NCBI RefSeq assembly: GCF_007859395.1 | Contig: NZ_VOHD01000011.1 | Location: 124,001-188,000, forward strand | DNA: 64,000 nucleotides | Direction of reading: 5' to 3' | Origin: Planomicrobium sp. CPCC 101110 | GTDB taxonomy: Bacteria > Bacillota > Bacilli > Bacillales_A > Planococcaceae | In this document: one piece after another, positions 46,151 to 59,022 of the stretch | Layout: each line of letters opens with the position of its first letter | Position numbering within the stretch: the first letter of the stretch is position 1 | Notes under the pieces: generated by a model | What the model saw: only the letters and a program-made list of their open reading frames with translations | Told to the model about the DNA's origin: nothing | The model's database searches: none | Position numbers and translations under genes: made by a program

Positions 46151-46972
46151 ATGAAAAAATTATTGGCAGGAACATTATTAACGGCTTTAACACTAGCGGG
46201 ATGCGGAGGCGGCGCAGGATCTGGCGACTCTGCTGAAGAGTCAAGCACTTTAACAATCGGTGCTTCCAACGTGCCGCACGCGGAAATCCTGGAGCAGGCA
46301 AAACCGCTTCTTGAAGAGCAAGGCGTAACATTGGAAATCGAACCTTACCAGGATTACATTTTGCCGAACCAAGATTTGGAAAGTGGAGAAATCGATGCAA
46401 ACTACTTCCAGCATATTCCGTATTTAGAAGATCAGAAAAAAGAGTTCGGCTATGATTTTGTTAGCGCAGGCGGCATTCACATCGAGCCGATCGGCATCTA
46501 CTCGAAAAAATATGCATCATTGGATGAATTGCCAGAAGGCGCTACAATCTTGATGAGCAACTCGGTTGCTGACCATGGCCGGATCTTGTCAATGCTTGAA
46601 GCTGAAGGCTTGATCAAGTTGGATGAAGCCGTAGAAAAAACTGCTGCAGAAGTTAGCGATGTTGTAGAAAACCCGAAAAACCTTGAATTCGATGCGAACT
46701 ACGAAGCTGCGCTGCTGGTCCAAATGTATGAATCAGGCGAAGGTGATGCTGTATTGATCAACTCCAACTATGCTATCGATGCAGGATTGAACCCGTTGGA
46801 AGATTCAATCGCCCTTGAAAGTTCAGATTCCCCTTACGCAAACATCATTGCTGTCCGGGCCGAAGATGAAGGAAATGAAAACGTCGCTAAATTGGTTGAA
46901 GTTTTGAAATCACAGGAAATCAAAGATTTCATGCTTGAAGAGTGGGGCGGGGCAATCGTACCGGCCGAATAA
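46151..46972 (+). CDS. metQ: Methionine-binding lipoprotein
   Basis: A 273-residue NlpA-family solute-binding protein. The lipobox is LAGC, with Cys17 the anchor, then a Gly/Ser linker. Family motifs IGASNVPHAEILEQ, DANYFQHIPYLE and NSVADHGR are present. GGGAGA precedes the ATG. It ends the S-box operon. Confidence 0.96.
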   Translation: MKKLLAGTLLTALTLAGCGGGAGSGDSAEESSTLTIGASNVPHAEILEQAKPLLEEQGVTLEIEPYQDYILPNQDLESGEIDANYFQHIPYLEDQKKEFGYDFVSAGGIHIEPIGIYSKKYASLDELPEGATILMSNSVADHGRILSMLEAEGLIKLDEAVEKTAAEVSDVVENPKNLEFDANYEAALLVQMYESGEGDAVLINSNYAIDAGLNPLEDSIALESSDSPYANIIAVRAEDEGNENVAKLVEVLKSQEIKDFMLEEWGGAIVPAE

Positions 46973-46979
46973 TATTTTA

Positions 46980-47001
46980 GCACCCCTCGGGGTGCTTTTT
47001 T
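46980..47001 (+). terminator. Terminator of metNIQ
   Basis: GCACCCC TC GGGGTGC followed by T6. Confidence 0.85.
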
Positions 47002-47120
47002 ATTATGTTTAAAATAATAGAAATATTCCGTGTAAAGGTTAAGTACTTACAATTTGAAGACCTCTGTGCTAATTTAGGATAATATTAAAAAATCATTTGT
47101 GCACGTGGGGAGGACTTTTT

Positions 47121-48302
47121 GTGAAAATCAAGTTTGGTTTGTTGCCTAGAATTGCTGTAGCCATCGTTTTAGGGATTGTTATCGGGTCGATTGCACCCGA
47201 ATGGATGGTCCGCTTGTTTGCTACATTCACAGCTATTTTTGGCAGCTTTCTTAATTTTATAGTACCTTTGATCATCCTTGGCTTTATTGCTCCAGGGATT
47301 GCTAAGCTTGGCAAGGGATCCGGAAAATTATTGGGCCTCGCTACAAGTTTTGCTTATCTTTCAACAATTGCCGCTGGAATTTTGGCGTTTTTCGCTGCAA
47401 CAACTATTTTGCCGAATTTTATGGGCGGGAAAACTTTAGGGGGAATTGAAGATCCGGAAGAAGCATTAGCGGCAAGTTTTATTGCACTCGAACTTCCTCC
47501 GGTCTTTGGTGTAATGTCAGCGTTGATCTTAGCATTTTTGCTTGGCATCGGAATGGCTGCCAGTGGCAGTAAAACAATGATCTCCTTTTTTGATGAATTT
47601 CAGGCCATTATCGAAAAGACGATATCCCGTGTCATTATTCCGCTATTGCCTTTCCACATTTTCGGTATATTTGCCAATATGGCTTACGGCGGAGCCGTAG
47701 CGAAAATTTTATCCTTGTTCGCCATCGTGTTTGTTATGATCATCATTCTCCATTGGACAATGCTGGCAATTCAATACACGGCAGCTGGCTCCTTGAATAA
47801 GAAAAACCCGCTTTTCCTATTGAAAACGATGATGCCTGCTTATTTTACTGCTCTTGGAACCCAGTCATCAGCTGCCACTATCCCGGTAACATTGCGGCAA
47901 GCGCGCAAGACCGGAGCCAATGAACGCGTGACGGACTTTACAGTGCCGCTTTTTGCTACAATCCATTTATCCGGAAGCACGATTACATTGGTTTCCTGTG
48001 CCATCGGTGTTTTGCTCTTGACTGGCGGCACGCCGGCATTCGGCTCTTTCTTCCCATTCATTCTAGTGCTTGGAGTTACGATGATAGCTGCTCCTGGAGT
48101 GCCAGGAGGTGCTGTAATGGCTGCAATCGGTTTGCTGGAGACTATGCTTGGATTTGACCAGACAATGGTAGCGCTGATGATTGCACTTTACTTGGCACAA
48201 GATAGCTTCGGGACTGCAACTAATGTGACTGGAGACGGTGCGCTCGCTATGATCGTCGACCGTTTCACGCGTGGTGAGAAAGTCCTTGATAACAAAAGGT
48301 GA
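47121..48302 (+). CDS. Dicarboxylate/amino acid:cation symporter (DAACS family)
   Basis: A 393-residue membrane protein with about eight hydrophobic segments. The family hallmarks are a Ser-rich region (ALGTQSSAATIPVTL), HLSGSTITL and the C-terminal QDSFGTATNVTGDGA, matching the re-entrant loops and substrate site of glutamate/dicarboxylate symporters. It imports glutamate, aspartate or C4-dicarboxylates with Na+ or H+. The start is GTG 47121 with GGGGAGGAC upstream; earlier starts precede that site. Confidence 0.9.
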   Translation: MKIKFGLLPRIAVAIVLGIVIGSIAPEWMVRLFATFTAIFGSFLNFIVPLIILGFIAPGIAKLGKGSGKLLGLATSFAYLSTIAAGILAFFAATTILPNFMGGKTLGGIEDPEEALAASFIALELPPVFGVMSALILAFLLGIGMAASGSKTMISFFDEFQAIIEKTISRVIIPLLPFHIFGIFANMAYGGAVAKILSLFAIVFVMIIILHWTMLAIQYTAAGSLNKKNPLFLLKTMMPAYFTALGTQSSAATIPVTLRQARKTGANERVTDFTVPLFATIHLSGSTITLVSCAIGVLLLTGGTPAFGSFFPFILVLGVTMIAAPGVPGGAVMAAIGLLETMLGFDQTMVALMIALYLAQDSFGTATNVTGDGALAMIVDRFTRGEKVLDNKR

Positions 48303-48413
48303 GAAGTTATAAGATTCCCAAGATTTGATATATTATGGCTATTTAGCCAGCTCTATACGCTCTTCGCAGGCTATGATACGATAACTGAGAATTCAAATTT
48401 CAGGAGGACTATC

Positions 48414-48935
48414 ATGAAGAAACTACTATTGGTCGGCGCTGCATCTGCCTTGTTTTTAGGGGCTTGCAGCGAAGAAAACAGTGCAGAAGAAACAACGGCG
48501 ACAAGCACAGAAACTGCTGAGAAAGAACCGAATGCAAAACAGGAACTGATGAGATTTTACATGTCGATTCCACAAAAAATCAACGCGGTTGATGCTGATT
48601 TGAACGCTTTCGAAACTGCTCAAGCGAAAGGCGAGCTTCCAAAAGGCGAAGAGCTTGAAAAAATGAAAGAGGCTGCAGCTGCAGCGGCTGCTGAAGCAGG
48701 AACAGTAGCGGAAGGAATTGAAATTCCAGAAGCATTGGCTGATCATAAAGCGGACATCGAAGGGGCTTTAGCTTCCATTAAAGAATCCTATTCTATGAAA
48801 GCGGATGAAGTTTCAAAAGATGCTTCATTCGAAGCTGCAAACGAAAAATTTGTTCAAGCAGATGAAACACTGAACAAACTTCTTGAAGAGCAAGGATTGG
48901 CTCCTTCAAGCATTCTAAACGAAGTATCAAATTAA
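48414..48935 (+). CDS. Lipoprotein of unknown function
   Basis: A 173-residue lipoprotein with lipobox LGAC (Cys18), a Glu/Thr-rich linker (about 19-40), and an Ala/Glu/Lys-rich helical domain that may form a coiled coil (about 70-130). No enzyme motif is present. A strong AGGAGG precedes ATG 48414 and a terminator follows. It may be a cell-envelope protein. Confidence 0.85.
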   Translation: MKKLLLVGAASALFLGACSEENSAEETTATSTETAEKEPNAKQELMRFYMSIPQKINAVDADLNAFETAQAKGELPKGEELEKMKEAAAAAAAEAGTVAEGIEIPEALADHKADIEGALASIKESYSMKADEVSKDASFEAANEKFVQADETLNKLLEEQGLAPSSILNEVSN

Positions 48936-48944
48936 TGTTTGAAG

Positions 48945-48972
48945 ACCCGGCACTGGGATGCCGGGTTTTTTA
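48945..48972 (+). terminator. Terminator after the lipoprotein gene
   Basis: ACCCGGCA/TGCCGGGT stem, 6-base loop, T-tail. Confidence 0.85.
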
Positions 48973-49076
48973 TTTGGGTTTACTCTCTAAATCCTCAAAA
49001 AAATATTCTTTAAGTATATTTTTGTTTAAGTGGTAAAAAATCGGGTAATCCAATAATAACTAGATATTCGAAAGGA

Positions 49077-49277
49077 ATGGTTACTATCAGTTCTCAAGAA
49101 TTTAAGGTGACAGAAAACATGGAGCATGCGTTCCGAGATGCCCACGGATTTGGAATACACGAATGTGAAAACAACCCGGACCTGCTAGTGAAAGTGGAAC
49201 AGAAAAGGGAGCAAGAATATCAGCAGAGCCAGCAAATGGTAGCTCGTTTGGATAACCAAGTTCACCGCAGTCTATAA
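49077..49277 (+). CDS. Small hypothetical protein
   Basis: Up to 66 residues, acidic and Gln/Glu-rich, soluble, with no family recognised. The ATG at 49077 is placed directly on AAAGGA, too close for normal initiation. A second start, ATG 49119, has AAGGTG nine bases upstream and would give 52 residues (MEHAFRDAHGFGIHECENNP). It is followed by a strong terminator, supporting a genuine transcript. Confidence 0.6.
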   Translation: MVTISSQEFKVTENMEHAFRDAHGFGIHECENNPDLLVKVEQKREQEYQQSQQMVARLDNQVHRSL

Positions 49278-49310
49278 AAGCAGCCGATGCCTAGCGCATC
49301 GGCTGCTTTT
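49276..49310 (+). terminator. Terminator after the small gene at 49077
   Basis: AAAAGCAGCCGATGC pairs with GCATCGGCTGCTTTT around a 5-base loop. A perfect 15-bp stem. Confidence 0.88.
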
Positions 49311-49348
49311 ATATTTGGCATTTCTTCTGTAAACAGTATTCAGAGGGG

Positions 49349-49459
49349 ATGCAAGCCTTCGGTGAAACAGCTCTATTTGCCTGCGGACCTGACCTGGAGC
49401 TTGTGACAGGCCCAGAGGATTTCAATGATATGTATTCTCAATTAGCAATCTTTTATTGA
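49349..49459 (+). CDS. Possible 36-residue ORF or remnant
   Basis: ATG 49349 with AGAGGGG directly upstream; the product ends FNDMYSQLAIFY. Composition looks protein-like but it matches no known family. It lies between the terminator above and sufC. Confidence 0.22.
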   Translation: MQAFGETALFACGPDLELVTGPEDFNDMYSQLAIFY

Positions 49460-49650
49460 AAATAAAAAAAGCTGTAAAATGCTCCTTGAAAACGCTTAGA
49501 TGCTATGGGAATTCAGTGCTGTAAATTGTTTAATTCTCATTTGGGGATTCAGTTTAATGATTTGCTACTGATGTGGTTTTCGGTTAAGATTAGAATGATA
49601 CTAATTAAGAATGGTTTGCCATTCAAAATTAACTTTATGGAGGTATTTAC

Positions 49651-50430
49651 ATGTCAACTTTGGTTATCCAAGATTTGCACGTTGAAATCGAAGGAAAAGA
49701 GATTTTAAAAGGTGTAAACTTAACAATTAAAACAGGTGAAATCCATGCGATCATGGGGCCGAACGGAACAGGGAAATCTACTCTAGCTTCTGCTATCATG
49801 GGGCATCCTAAATATACAGTAACTTCTGGAAGCATTACATTAGACGGCGAAGACGTCCTTGAGATGGAAGTTGATGAACGCGCCCGCGCTGGACTTTTCC
49901 TTGGCATGCAATACCCAAGCGAGATTTCTGGTGTAACGAATGCTGACTTCATGCGCTCTGCTATGAACGCGCGCCGCGAAGAAGGCGATGAAATTTCTTT
50001 GATGAAATTCATCCGTGAATTGGATAAGAAAATGGAAGTTTTGGATATGGAAGAGGAAATGGCCCAGCGCTATTTGAACGAAGGTTTCTCAGGCGGGGAA
50101 AAGAAACGCAATGAAATTCTTCAAATGATGATGATCAAACCATCGTTTGCCATCCTGGATGAAATCGACTCCGGCCTTGACATCGATGCATTGAAAGTTG
50201 TTGCCGAAGGCGTCAACCAAATGAGAGGCGAAGAATTCGGCTGCCTGATCATTACTCACTATCAACGTTTGTTGAACTACATCACTCCTGACTATGTTCA
50301 TGTAATGATGCAAGGCCGTGTAGTTAAGTCCGGCGGAGAAGAACTTTCTCACAAACTTGAAGCAGAAGGCTACGACTGGATCAAAGCGGAACTTGGCATT
50401 GAAGACGAGACCGTAGGGACAGAAGCATAA
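49651..50430 (+). CDS. sufC: Fe-S cluster assembly ATPase SufC
   Basis: A 259-residue ABC-type ATPase of the SufBCD scaffold. Walker A is GPNGTGKST, the signature FSGGEKKRNEILQM, Walker B PSFAILDEIDSGLD. The SufC-specific GMQYPSEISGV segment is present. It powers cluster assembly on SufB/SufD in the cytoplasm. First gene of sufCDSUB; ATG 49651 follows GGAGG. Confidence 0.97.
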   Translation: MSTLVIQDLHVEIEGKEILKGVNLTIKTGEIHAIMGPNGTGKSTLASAIMGHPKYTVTSGSITLDGEDVLEMEVDERARAGLFLGMQYPSEISGVTNADFMRSAMNARREEGDEISLMKFIRELDKKMEVLDMEEEMAQRYLNEGFSGGEKKRNEILQMMMIKPSFAILDEIDSGLDIDALKVVAEGVNQMRGEEFGCLIITHYQRLLNYITPDYVHVMMQGRVVKSGGEELSHKLEAEGYDWIKAELGIEDETVGTEA

Positions 50431-50448
50431 TTGGAAGGGGAGACTAAC

Positions 50449-53412
<2,964 letters not shown>

Positions 53413-53433
53413 TACAAGAACGGAGGAACGACG

Positions 53434-54831
53434 ATGGCAAAACAAATGCCAGAAATCGGTGATTATAAATATGGTTTCCACGACAAAGACGTATCGGTAT
53501 TCCGATCGGCTCGTGGACTGACTGAAGATATCGTCAGAGAAATTTCGAATATCAAAAACGAGCCAGAGTGGATGCTTGAATCTCGTTTGAAAGCATTAAA
53601 ATTGTTTTATTCTATGCCGATGCCACAATGGGGCGGCGATTTGAGCGCGCTGAACTTTGATGAAATTACGTATTACGTAAAACCATCTGAAGCCAGCCAA
53701 ACTTCATGGGATGAAGTGCCTGATGAAATCAAAGCTACTTTTGATAAATTGGGTATTCCAGAAGCGGAACAAAAATACTTGGCCGGTGTTTCTGCACAGT
53801 ATGAGTCCGAAGTTGTTTACCATAACATGAAAGTGGAACTTGAAGACATGGGGATCGTTTTCAAGGACACAGACGCAGCACTTCGTGAAAACGAAGACTT
53901 GTTTAGAGAATACTGGCAGACGGTCATTCCTGCAGCCGACAACAAATTCGCTGCTCTTAATACAGCTGTATGGTCAGGAGGATCTTTCATTTACGTGCCA
54001 AAAGGCATAAAAGTGGATTCTCCGCTTCAAGCATATTTCCGCATCAACTCGGAAAATATGGGGCAATTCGAACGTACAATGATCATCGTTGATGAAGGCG
54101 CAAGCGTCCATTACGTAGAAGGCTGTACAGCTCCAGTCTACACAACAAATTCACTTCACTCAGCGGTTGTTGAAATTATTGTGAAGAAAGATGCTTATTG
54201 CCGCTACACAACAATCCAAAACTGGGCAAACAATGTCTATAACCTAGTGACGAAACGCGCATTCTGTGACGCGAACGCTACAATGGAATGGATTGATGGC
54301 AACATCGGTTCAAAACTGACAATGAAATACCCAGCGGTTTACCTTCGCGGCGAAGGCGCTCGCGGTATGACTCTTTCCATCGCAATTGCAGGGAAAGGCC
54401 AACACCAAGATGCCGGAGCTAAAATGATTCACTTGGCGCCAAACACATCTTCCTCAATCGTTTCGAAATCCATTTCGAAACAAGGCGGGAAAGTTTCTTA
54501 TCGCGGAATCGTCCGTTTCGGACGCAAAGCGGATGGTGCTCGTTCAAACATCGAATGCGATACATTGATCATGGACAACCAATCCACATCTGATACAATT
54601 CCATACAACGAAATCTTAAACGATAACGTATCATTGGAGCATGAAGCGAAAGTTTCGAAAGTATCAGAGGAGCAATTGTTCTACTTGATGAGCCGCGGAG
54701 TTTCCGAGCAAGAAGCGACAGAAATGATTGTAATGGGCTTTATCGAGCCATTCACAAAAGAACTTCCGATGGAATATGCGGTAGAAATGAACCGCCTCAT
54801 CAAGTTCGAAATGGAAGGTTCAATCGGTTAA
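53434..54831 (+). CDS. sufB: Fe-S cluster assembly protein SufB
   Basis: A 465-residue scaffold partner of SufD and SufC. Characteristic segments are [13 protein letters not shown], the region [24 protein letters not shown] with a conserved Cys, and the late [21 protein letters not shown]. Genes follow in the order CDSUB, as throughout Bacillales. A binding site GGAGGA precedes the ATG and a terminator follows the stop. Confidence 0.97.
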   Translation: MAKQMPEIGDYKYGFHDKDVSVFRSARGLTEDIVREISNIKNEPEWMLESRLKALKLFYSMPMPQWGGDLSALNFDEITYYVKPSEASQTSWDEVPDEIKATFDKLGIPEAEQKYLAGVSAQYESEVVYHNMKVELEDMGIVFKDTDAALRENEDLFREYWQTVIPAADNKFAALNTAVWSGGSFIYVPKGIKVDSPLQAYFRINSENMGQFERTMIIVDEGASVHYVEGCTAPVYTTNSLHSAVVEIIVKKDAYCRYTTIQNWANNVYNLVTKRAFCDANATMEWIDGNIGSKLTMKYPAVYLRGEGARGMTLSIAIAGKGQHQDAGAKMIHLAPNTSSSIVSKSISKQGGKVSYRGIVRFGRKADGARSNIECDTLIMDNQSTSDTIPYNEILNDNVSLEHEAKVSKVSEEQLFYLMSRGVSEQEATEMIVMGFIEPFTKELPMEYAVEMNRLIKFEMEGSIG

Positions 54832-54840
54832 GCAATCAAT

Positions 54841-54882
54841 AAAAACCCTTGGCAGGACAATTCCCATGCCAAGGGTTTTTTT
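54841..54882 (+). terminator. Terminator of the suf operon
   Basis: AAAAACCCTTGGCA (54841-54854) pairs with TGCCAAGGGTTTTT (54867-54880). Confidence 0.88.
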
Positions 54883-55014
54883 ATGGTTTTACTTCGTACT
54901 GAAATGTTCATGATGGAGGGTCTTTCAAGTTCCTCGCGAAAAACCATACAGTTTTACTGAATGCACAAAGGGTATACAACCTGGGAAGATAAATTTCAAG
55001 GAGGTATGTTGTAA

Positions 55015-55200
55015 ATGAGCCAGACATTTGATGCATTGAAAGAAAAGCTAAGCAACGCTGATATGGGGCAGGCAAAAGAAGTCATGGAACAAGCTAAACA
55101 AGCTCACGCTGATGGAAAGATTGATGAGAACGAAAAGAAGGAACTGTTTGAATCCGCAAAGTCTGTAATCGGCGGCAAAGGACTCGGTGGAATATTTTAA
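55015..55200 (+). CDS. Small helical protein of unknown function
   Basis: A 61-residue protein, highly charged and Ala/Lys/Glu-rich, with an amphipathic helix over about residues 5-45 and a Gly-rich end (GGKGLGGIF). No known family is recognised. A near-perfect AAGGAGGTA precedes the ATG, and a hairpin terminator follows, so it is a real monocistronic gene. Confidence 0.75.
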   Translation: MSQTFDALKEKLSNADMGQAKEVMEQAKQAHADGKIDENEKKELFESAKSVIGGKGLGGIF

Positions 55201-55237
55201 GAAGATATGATGAAAAGTGCAATGGATAAGAGGCGAT

Positions 55238-55276
55238 AACCTTTGGTGTATACATAATACACCAAAGGTTATTTTT
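55238..55276 (+). terminator. Terminator of the 61-residue gene
   Basis: AACCTTTGGTGTAT pairs with ATACACCAAAGGTT, then ATTTTT. Confidence 0.85.
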
Positions 55277-55608
55277 AATGGTAGATTAAAACAGAAGCTT
55301 AAAGTTAAAGGTTAGCTAGGCGCCGGAGTCCGGTTTTCTATTGAGCATGTTTCGGAGAAAAGGAGATGGGGCAAAGCCTTCCCGCTTCCTTATAGCGCTT
55401 CAGGAGTTTAGGCAAAGCGTATTCTGTAAATTGTTCTTTAAGAAACTGTTTGCGAAGGGGGCAGTGGAAGGCGTTTTTCCTGGAGGATTTCTTGGGTGCG
55501 GCAGAAATACTACAGCATGTCCCTGCTTCTTTGCCGCAACAATATAAGCCAAACGACCTTTGGCAAATATTGTGCTATCATAAAATAACAAAGAAAATCG
55601 GAGGTGAA
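55277..55608. other. Intergenic region upstream of yunF
   Basis: About 330 bases with no supported gene or RNA. Frames in it lack binding sites. Confidence 0.4.
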
Positions 55609-55611
55609 ATG

Positions 55612-56472
55612 ATGATCAATATTGGATTGACGGGGTGGGGCGATCATCCGGATGTTTATAGCCCTGGTTCGAAAAAGACAGAACGATTAATCGATTACAG
55701 TTCCCACTTTCCCATTGTGGAACTGGATTCGTCATTTTACGCAGTGCAGCCCGAACGCAATATCACCAAATGGATCAATGAGACGCCGGATGGCTTTCAG
55801 TTCATAGTGAAGGCTTATCAAGGAATGACAGGGCATCAGCGAGGCGAGAATCCATTTGAAAGCGTTGAGGCGATGTTCGAGGCCTATATCAAATCGATTC
55901 GGCCGATGAAAGAGGCGGGAAAACTTGCTATGGTTTTGCTGCAATTTCCGCCATGGTTTGACTGCAAGAAAGAACATGTCGAGCAGATCAGGGATATTAC
56001 GGAAAAGTTGAAGGAATTTGATCTAGCGGTGGAATTCCGCCATCAGTCTTGGTATGCAGCTGAACTTCGTGAAAAAACACTGGATTTTTTAAGGGGAAAC
56101 AACTTGATCCACTCGGTTTGCGATGAACCGCAAGCGGGAGACGGATCTATTCCGCTTGTGCCGATATCTACGCGCAAAGATAAAGTATTGGTGCGTCTGC
56201 ATGGCCGGAATGTACATGGCTGGTCAAGTCCAGGGCATGGCCAGAAATGGCGTGAAGTGCGGTATCTGTACGATTATAATAAAGAGGAACTGGCGGAGAT
56301 TGCGAAAGCCGTCAACAGTCTGAACGCCACGACAGATCAAGTGTATGTTATTTTCAATAACAATTCCGGGGGGCATGCAGCAGGGAATGCAAAAGCGTTC
56401 AAAGAGCTGAACGGCCTGGAATACAATAATTTGGCGCCCAAGCAAATGGATTTGTTTGAAGGAGGATTTTAG
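55612..56472 (+). CDS. yunF: DUF72-family protein (YunF)
   Basis: A 286-residue TIM-barrel-like DUF72 protein. INIGLTGWGDH, VELDSSFYAVQ, LLQFPPWF, AVEFRHQSW and VRLHGRN are the conserved strands of the family. Catalytic function is not known. ATG 55612 (or the adjacent ATG 55609) follows GGAGGTG; the upstream frame extension has no site. Order yunF-yunE-yunD is retained in one strand here (B. subtilis has the reverse order). Confidence 0.88.
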   Translation: MINIGLTGWGDHPDVYSPGSKKTERLIDYSSHFPIVELDSSFYAVQPERNITKWINETPDGFQFIVKAYQGMTGHQRGENPFESVEAMFEAYIKSIRPMKEAGKLAMVLLQFPPWFDCKKEHVEQIRDITEKLKEFDLAVEFRHQSWYAAELREKTLDFLRGNNLIHSVCDEPQAGDGSIPLVPISTRKDKVLVRLHGRNVHGWSSPGHGQKWREVRYLYDYNKEELAEIAKAVNSLNATTDQVYVIFNNNSGGHAAGNAKAFKELNGLEYNNLAPKQMDLFEGGF

Positions 56473-57300
56473 TTGATATTTGTGGTAATGGCGATTGTCG
56501 GTTTGTTTTCCGGCGTCGTCGGGGCATTGATCGGTCTAGGCGGAGGGGTCATTCTCGTTCCGTCGCTGCTGTTCCTTGGAACGGCTTTTGCGTTTTTTCC
56601 GGATTTGTCGCCGCAGAAAATTGTCGGCTTATCGGTCATCATGATGATTTTCACCGGTTTATCTTCGACCCTTTCCTACATGAAAGTAAAGACGGTCGAT
56701 TACAGGAGCGGCTTTATTTTTTTTATCGGCAGTGCGCCAGGAACGATATTAGGTGCATTTGCGAACAAAGGGTTGGACCTCCCTTCGTTTAATTTGTATT
56801 TCGGCATTTTACTCGTCTTGCTTGCCCTGCTTCTTTTAGTCCGCGACCGGTTGAAAACGGTCCATTGGTTTGTGGAGCACGGCAGAAAATACAAATTCAT
56901 CGATAACCAGAACAAGGAGTATGTCTACGGCTACCCGATTTGGTTTGCAATGCTTTTAACGTTTTTCATCGGTTTTGCTTCGGGGCTTTTTGGCATTGGC
57001 GGCGGTTCGATGATTGTACCGGCTATGATTTTGCTGTTCCTGTTTCCGCCGCATGTGGCGGTCGGGACATCAATGTTTATGGTATTCTTATCTGCTATCG
57101 TCAATTCGATTACCCATGTTTCACTCGGTAATGTACCGTGGATATACACGCTGGCGGTCGTGCCAGGTGCTTATATCGGCGCTAAGATCGGTGCATCGCT
57201 AAATAAAAAACTTAATTCCGATACGCTGGTTGTTATTTTGCGGATCGCGCTCTTGGTTTTGGGGCTGCGTTCCATCTACGAAGGGTTATTCAGTTCTTAA
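56473..57300 (+). CDS. yunE: TSUP/TauE-family membrane protein (YunE)
   Basis: A 275-residue membrane protein with eight hydrophobic segments. The TauE/SafE repeats are visible: GALIGLGGGVILVPSLL and GFASGLFGIGGGSMIVPAM. The family is linked to sulphite/sulphonate or organic anion transport. The TTG start at 56473 has GGAGGA upstream and follows yunF directly. Confidence 0.9.
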   Translation: MIFVVMAIVGLFSGVVGALIGLGGGVILVPSLLFLGTAFAFFPDLSPQKIVGLSVIMMIFTGLSSTLSYMKVKTVDYRSGFIFFIGSAPGTILGAFANKGLDLPSFNLYFGILLVLLALLLLVRDRLKTVHWFVEHGRKYKFIDNQNKEYVYGYPIWFAMLLTFFIGFASGLFGIGGGSMIVPAMILLFLFPPHVAVGTSMFMVFLSAIVNSITHVSLGNVPWIYTLAVVPGAYIGAKIGASLNKKLNSDTLVVILRIALLVLGLRSIYEGLFSS

Positions 57301-57312
57301 AGAGGTGTTTTC

Positions 57313-58656
57313 ATGAGTGAGACCATACACATTTACCATACAAACGATCTGCACAGCCATTTCTCCAATTGGCCGAGCATCAAAGCTTTGCTTACGGAAC
57401 GGAAGCGCTGGCATGAAGAAGAAGGGGATACATGCCTGGTTCTTGATATCGGCGACCATGTAGACCGTTCCCACCCCTATACCGAAGGCTCGGCAGGCAG
57501 AGGCAATATTGTCTTGCTCAATGAAGCTGGCTACGACGTAGTTACAATAGGCAATAATGAAGGAATCACATTAACGAAGCAGGAATTGAACGATTTATAT
57601 ATTCAAGCGGATTTTGAAGTAGTGGTCGGCAATTTGAAAGATACTGCGGGATTTCGTCCGAAATGGGCGAAGCCCTATCATATCATGGAGACAAAAGGCG
57701 GTACCAGGATCGGTCTGGTCGGTGCGACAGCTGAATTTACGCCATTCTACAAACGGCTGGGCTGGTCCATTTCAGAAGGCAAAGAGGCCATTATCGAAGC
57801 GGTGGAAGAAATAAAGGGACGGACTGATCTAATCGTTTGCCTGTCGCATCTTGGCGTAAAGGACGATGAACTTCTTGCCGAAATGTGTCCGGACATCGAT
57901 ATTATCCTCGGAGCTCATACGCACCACATTTTCCATGAAGGAAAAATGATCGGCGATACGCTTCTTGGGGCAGCGGGGAAATTCGGCATGTATGTTGGGC
58001 ATGTGACAATCGAAAATGGGTTGAAGGACAAAAAAGCTTACTTGATCGAAACGGAAAGCTTGCGCAATCCTGACGAATCCTTTGATGATTGCTTGATGGA
58101 AGAAGGGAAGAACCAGTTGAACGAACCGGTTTTTTGGAATTCGGAAATGTTGAAAGCCGAATGGTTCAAAGAGTCTAAGCTTGCTGATTTGTTCGGCGAA
58201 GCGATGATTGAATTTTCGCAAGCCGACTGTGCAATATTCAATGCCGGCATTTTTATGGACAATTTGCCTGAAGGCCAGACGACCCGCTATAATTTCCACA
58301 AAATGTTGCCCCATCCCATCAATCCTTGCTTGATTGAATTGACAGGAGCGGAACTCAAAGAAATCTATACGCAATCGCTGAACACCGAATGGCCGCATAT
58401 CGAATTAAAAGGATTGGGCTTCAGGGGAGCGATTTTCGGCAACATTATTCATGCGAATATAAAAATGAAAGACCATAGATTGTATATAAACGGCGAACTT
58501 GCCGTACACGATCGAGTATACCGACTTATTACATTGGATATGTTCACTTTCGGCTATTTCTTCCCAACACTGAAGCGCGCCCAGAAAACCTATTTCATGC
58601 CGGAATTTATCCGCGATGTTTTTAGCCGGTTTTTCCGCAGCAAAGCGTTGAAGTAA
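57313..58656 (+). CDS. yunD: Metallophosphatase/5'-nucleotidase family protein (YunD)
   Basis: A 447-residue calcineurin-like metallophosphatase with a 5'-nucleotidase C-domain. Metal motifs are IYHTNDLHSHF, DIGDHVDRS, IGNNEG (N for metal) and GAHTHHIF. The C-terminal domain starts near 260. No signal peptide, so it is predicted cytoplasmic, unlike secreted nucleotidases. Substrate unknown. It ends the yunFED group. Confidence 0.9.
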   Translation: MSETIHIYHTNDLHSHFSNWPSIKALLTERKRWHEEEGDTCLVLDIGDHVDRSHPYTEGSAGRGNIVLLNEAGYDVVTIGNNEGITLTKQELNDLYIQADFEVVVGNLKDTAGFRPKWAKPYHIMETKGGTRIGLVGATAEFTPFYKRLGWSISEGKEAIIEAVEEIKGRTDLIVCLSHLGVKDDELLAEMCPDIDIILGAHTHHIFHEGKMIGDTLLGAAGKFGMYVGHVTIENGLKDKKAYLIETESLRNPDESFDDCLMEEGKNQLNEPVFWNSEMLKAEWFKESKLADLFGEAMIEFSQADCAIFNAGIFMDNLPEGQTTRYNFHKMLPHPINPCLIELTGAELKEIYTQSLNTEWPHIELKGLGFRGAIFGNIIHANIKMKDHRLYINGELAVHDRVYRLITLDMFTFGYFFPTLKRAQKTYFMPEFIRDVFSRFFRSKALK

Positions 58657-58682
58657 TAAGAACATTCGGATTTAATACACAT

Positions 58683-58711
58683 TTGATTTTGGCTTTAGTA
58701 GTTGTTATGCT
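58683..58711 (+). promoter_or_regulatory. Promoter candidate of the L-box gene
   Basis: TTGATT (58683-58688), 17 bases and TATGCT (58706-58711), placed just ahead of the riboswitch. Confidence 0.5.
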
Positions 58712-58729
58712 ATTTAGGAATTATATATT

Positions 58730-58984
58730 GATGGATAGAGGCCGCGAAGCTTATCAGTATGATACGGGAGTTTAACAGCGTTGAACGTATCGGAAAGGAA
58801 GTTTCGCCGAAACTTGTTTAGCAATTGTTATAGACAAACAGGTTGGGGGCATTTTGAAGAAGGATGCCACTGTCATTTATGTTCGTTCGGGCATAAATGG
58901 AGAGCTATAGGATTGTTTGATGTTTTGTACACAGACGAATTTTAAGAAGCTGACTGTATCCGTTTATGGAGAGGTCGGCTTTTT
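58730..58984 (+). promoter_or_regulatory. Lysine riboswitch (L-box) and terminator
   Basis: L-box core elements in order: GATAGAGGCCGCGAAG, CAGTATGATACGGGAG, GGAAAGGAAGTTTCGCCGAAA, GTTGGGGGCA, CCACTGTCATTTATG and ATAAATGGAGAGCTAT. A terminator hairpin follows (AAGCTGAC 58947-58954 with GTCGGCTT 58974-58981), then T-rich. Lysine binding should stop transcription of the downstream NhaC-family gene. Confidence 0.92.
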
Positions 58985-59022
58985 CTCTTTTCTCTTCCAT
59001 CTAAAAATAGGAGGAAAATTTC

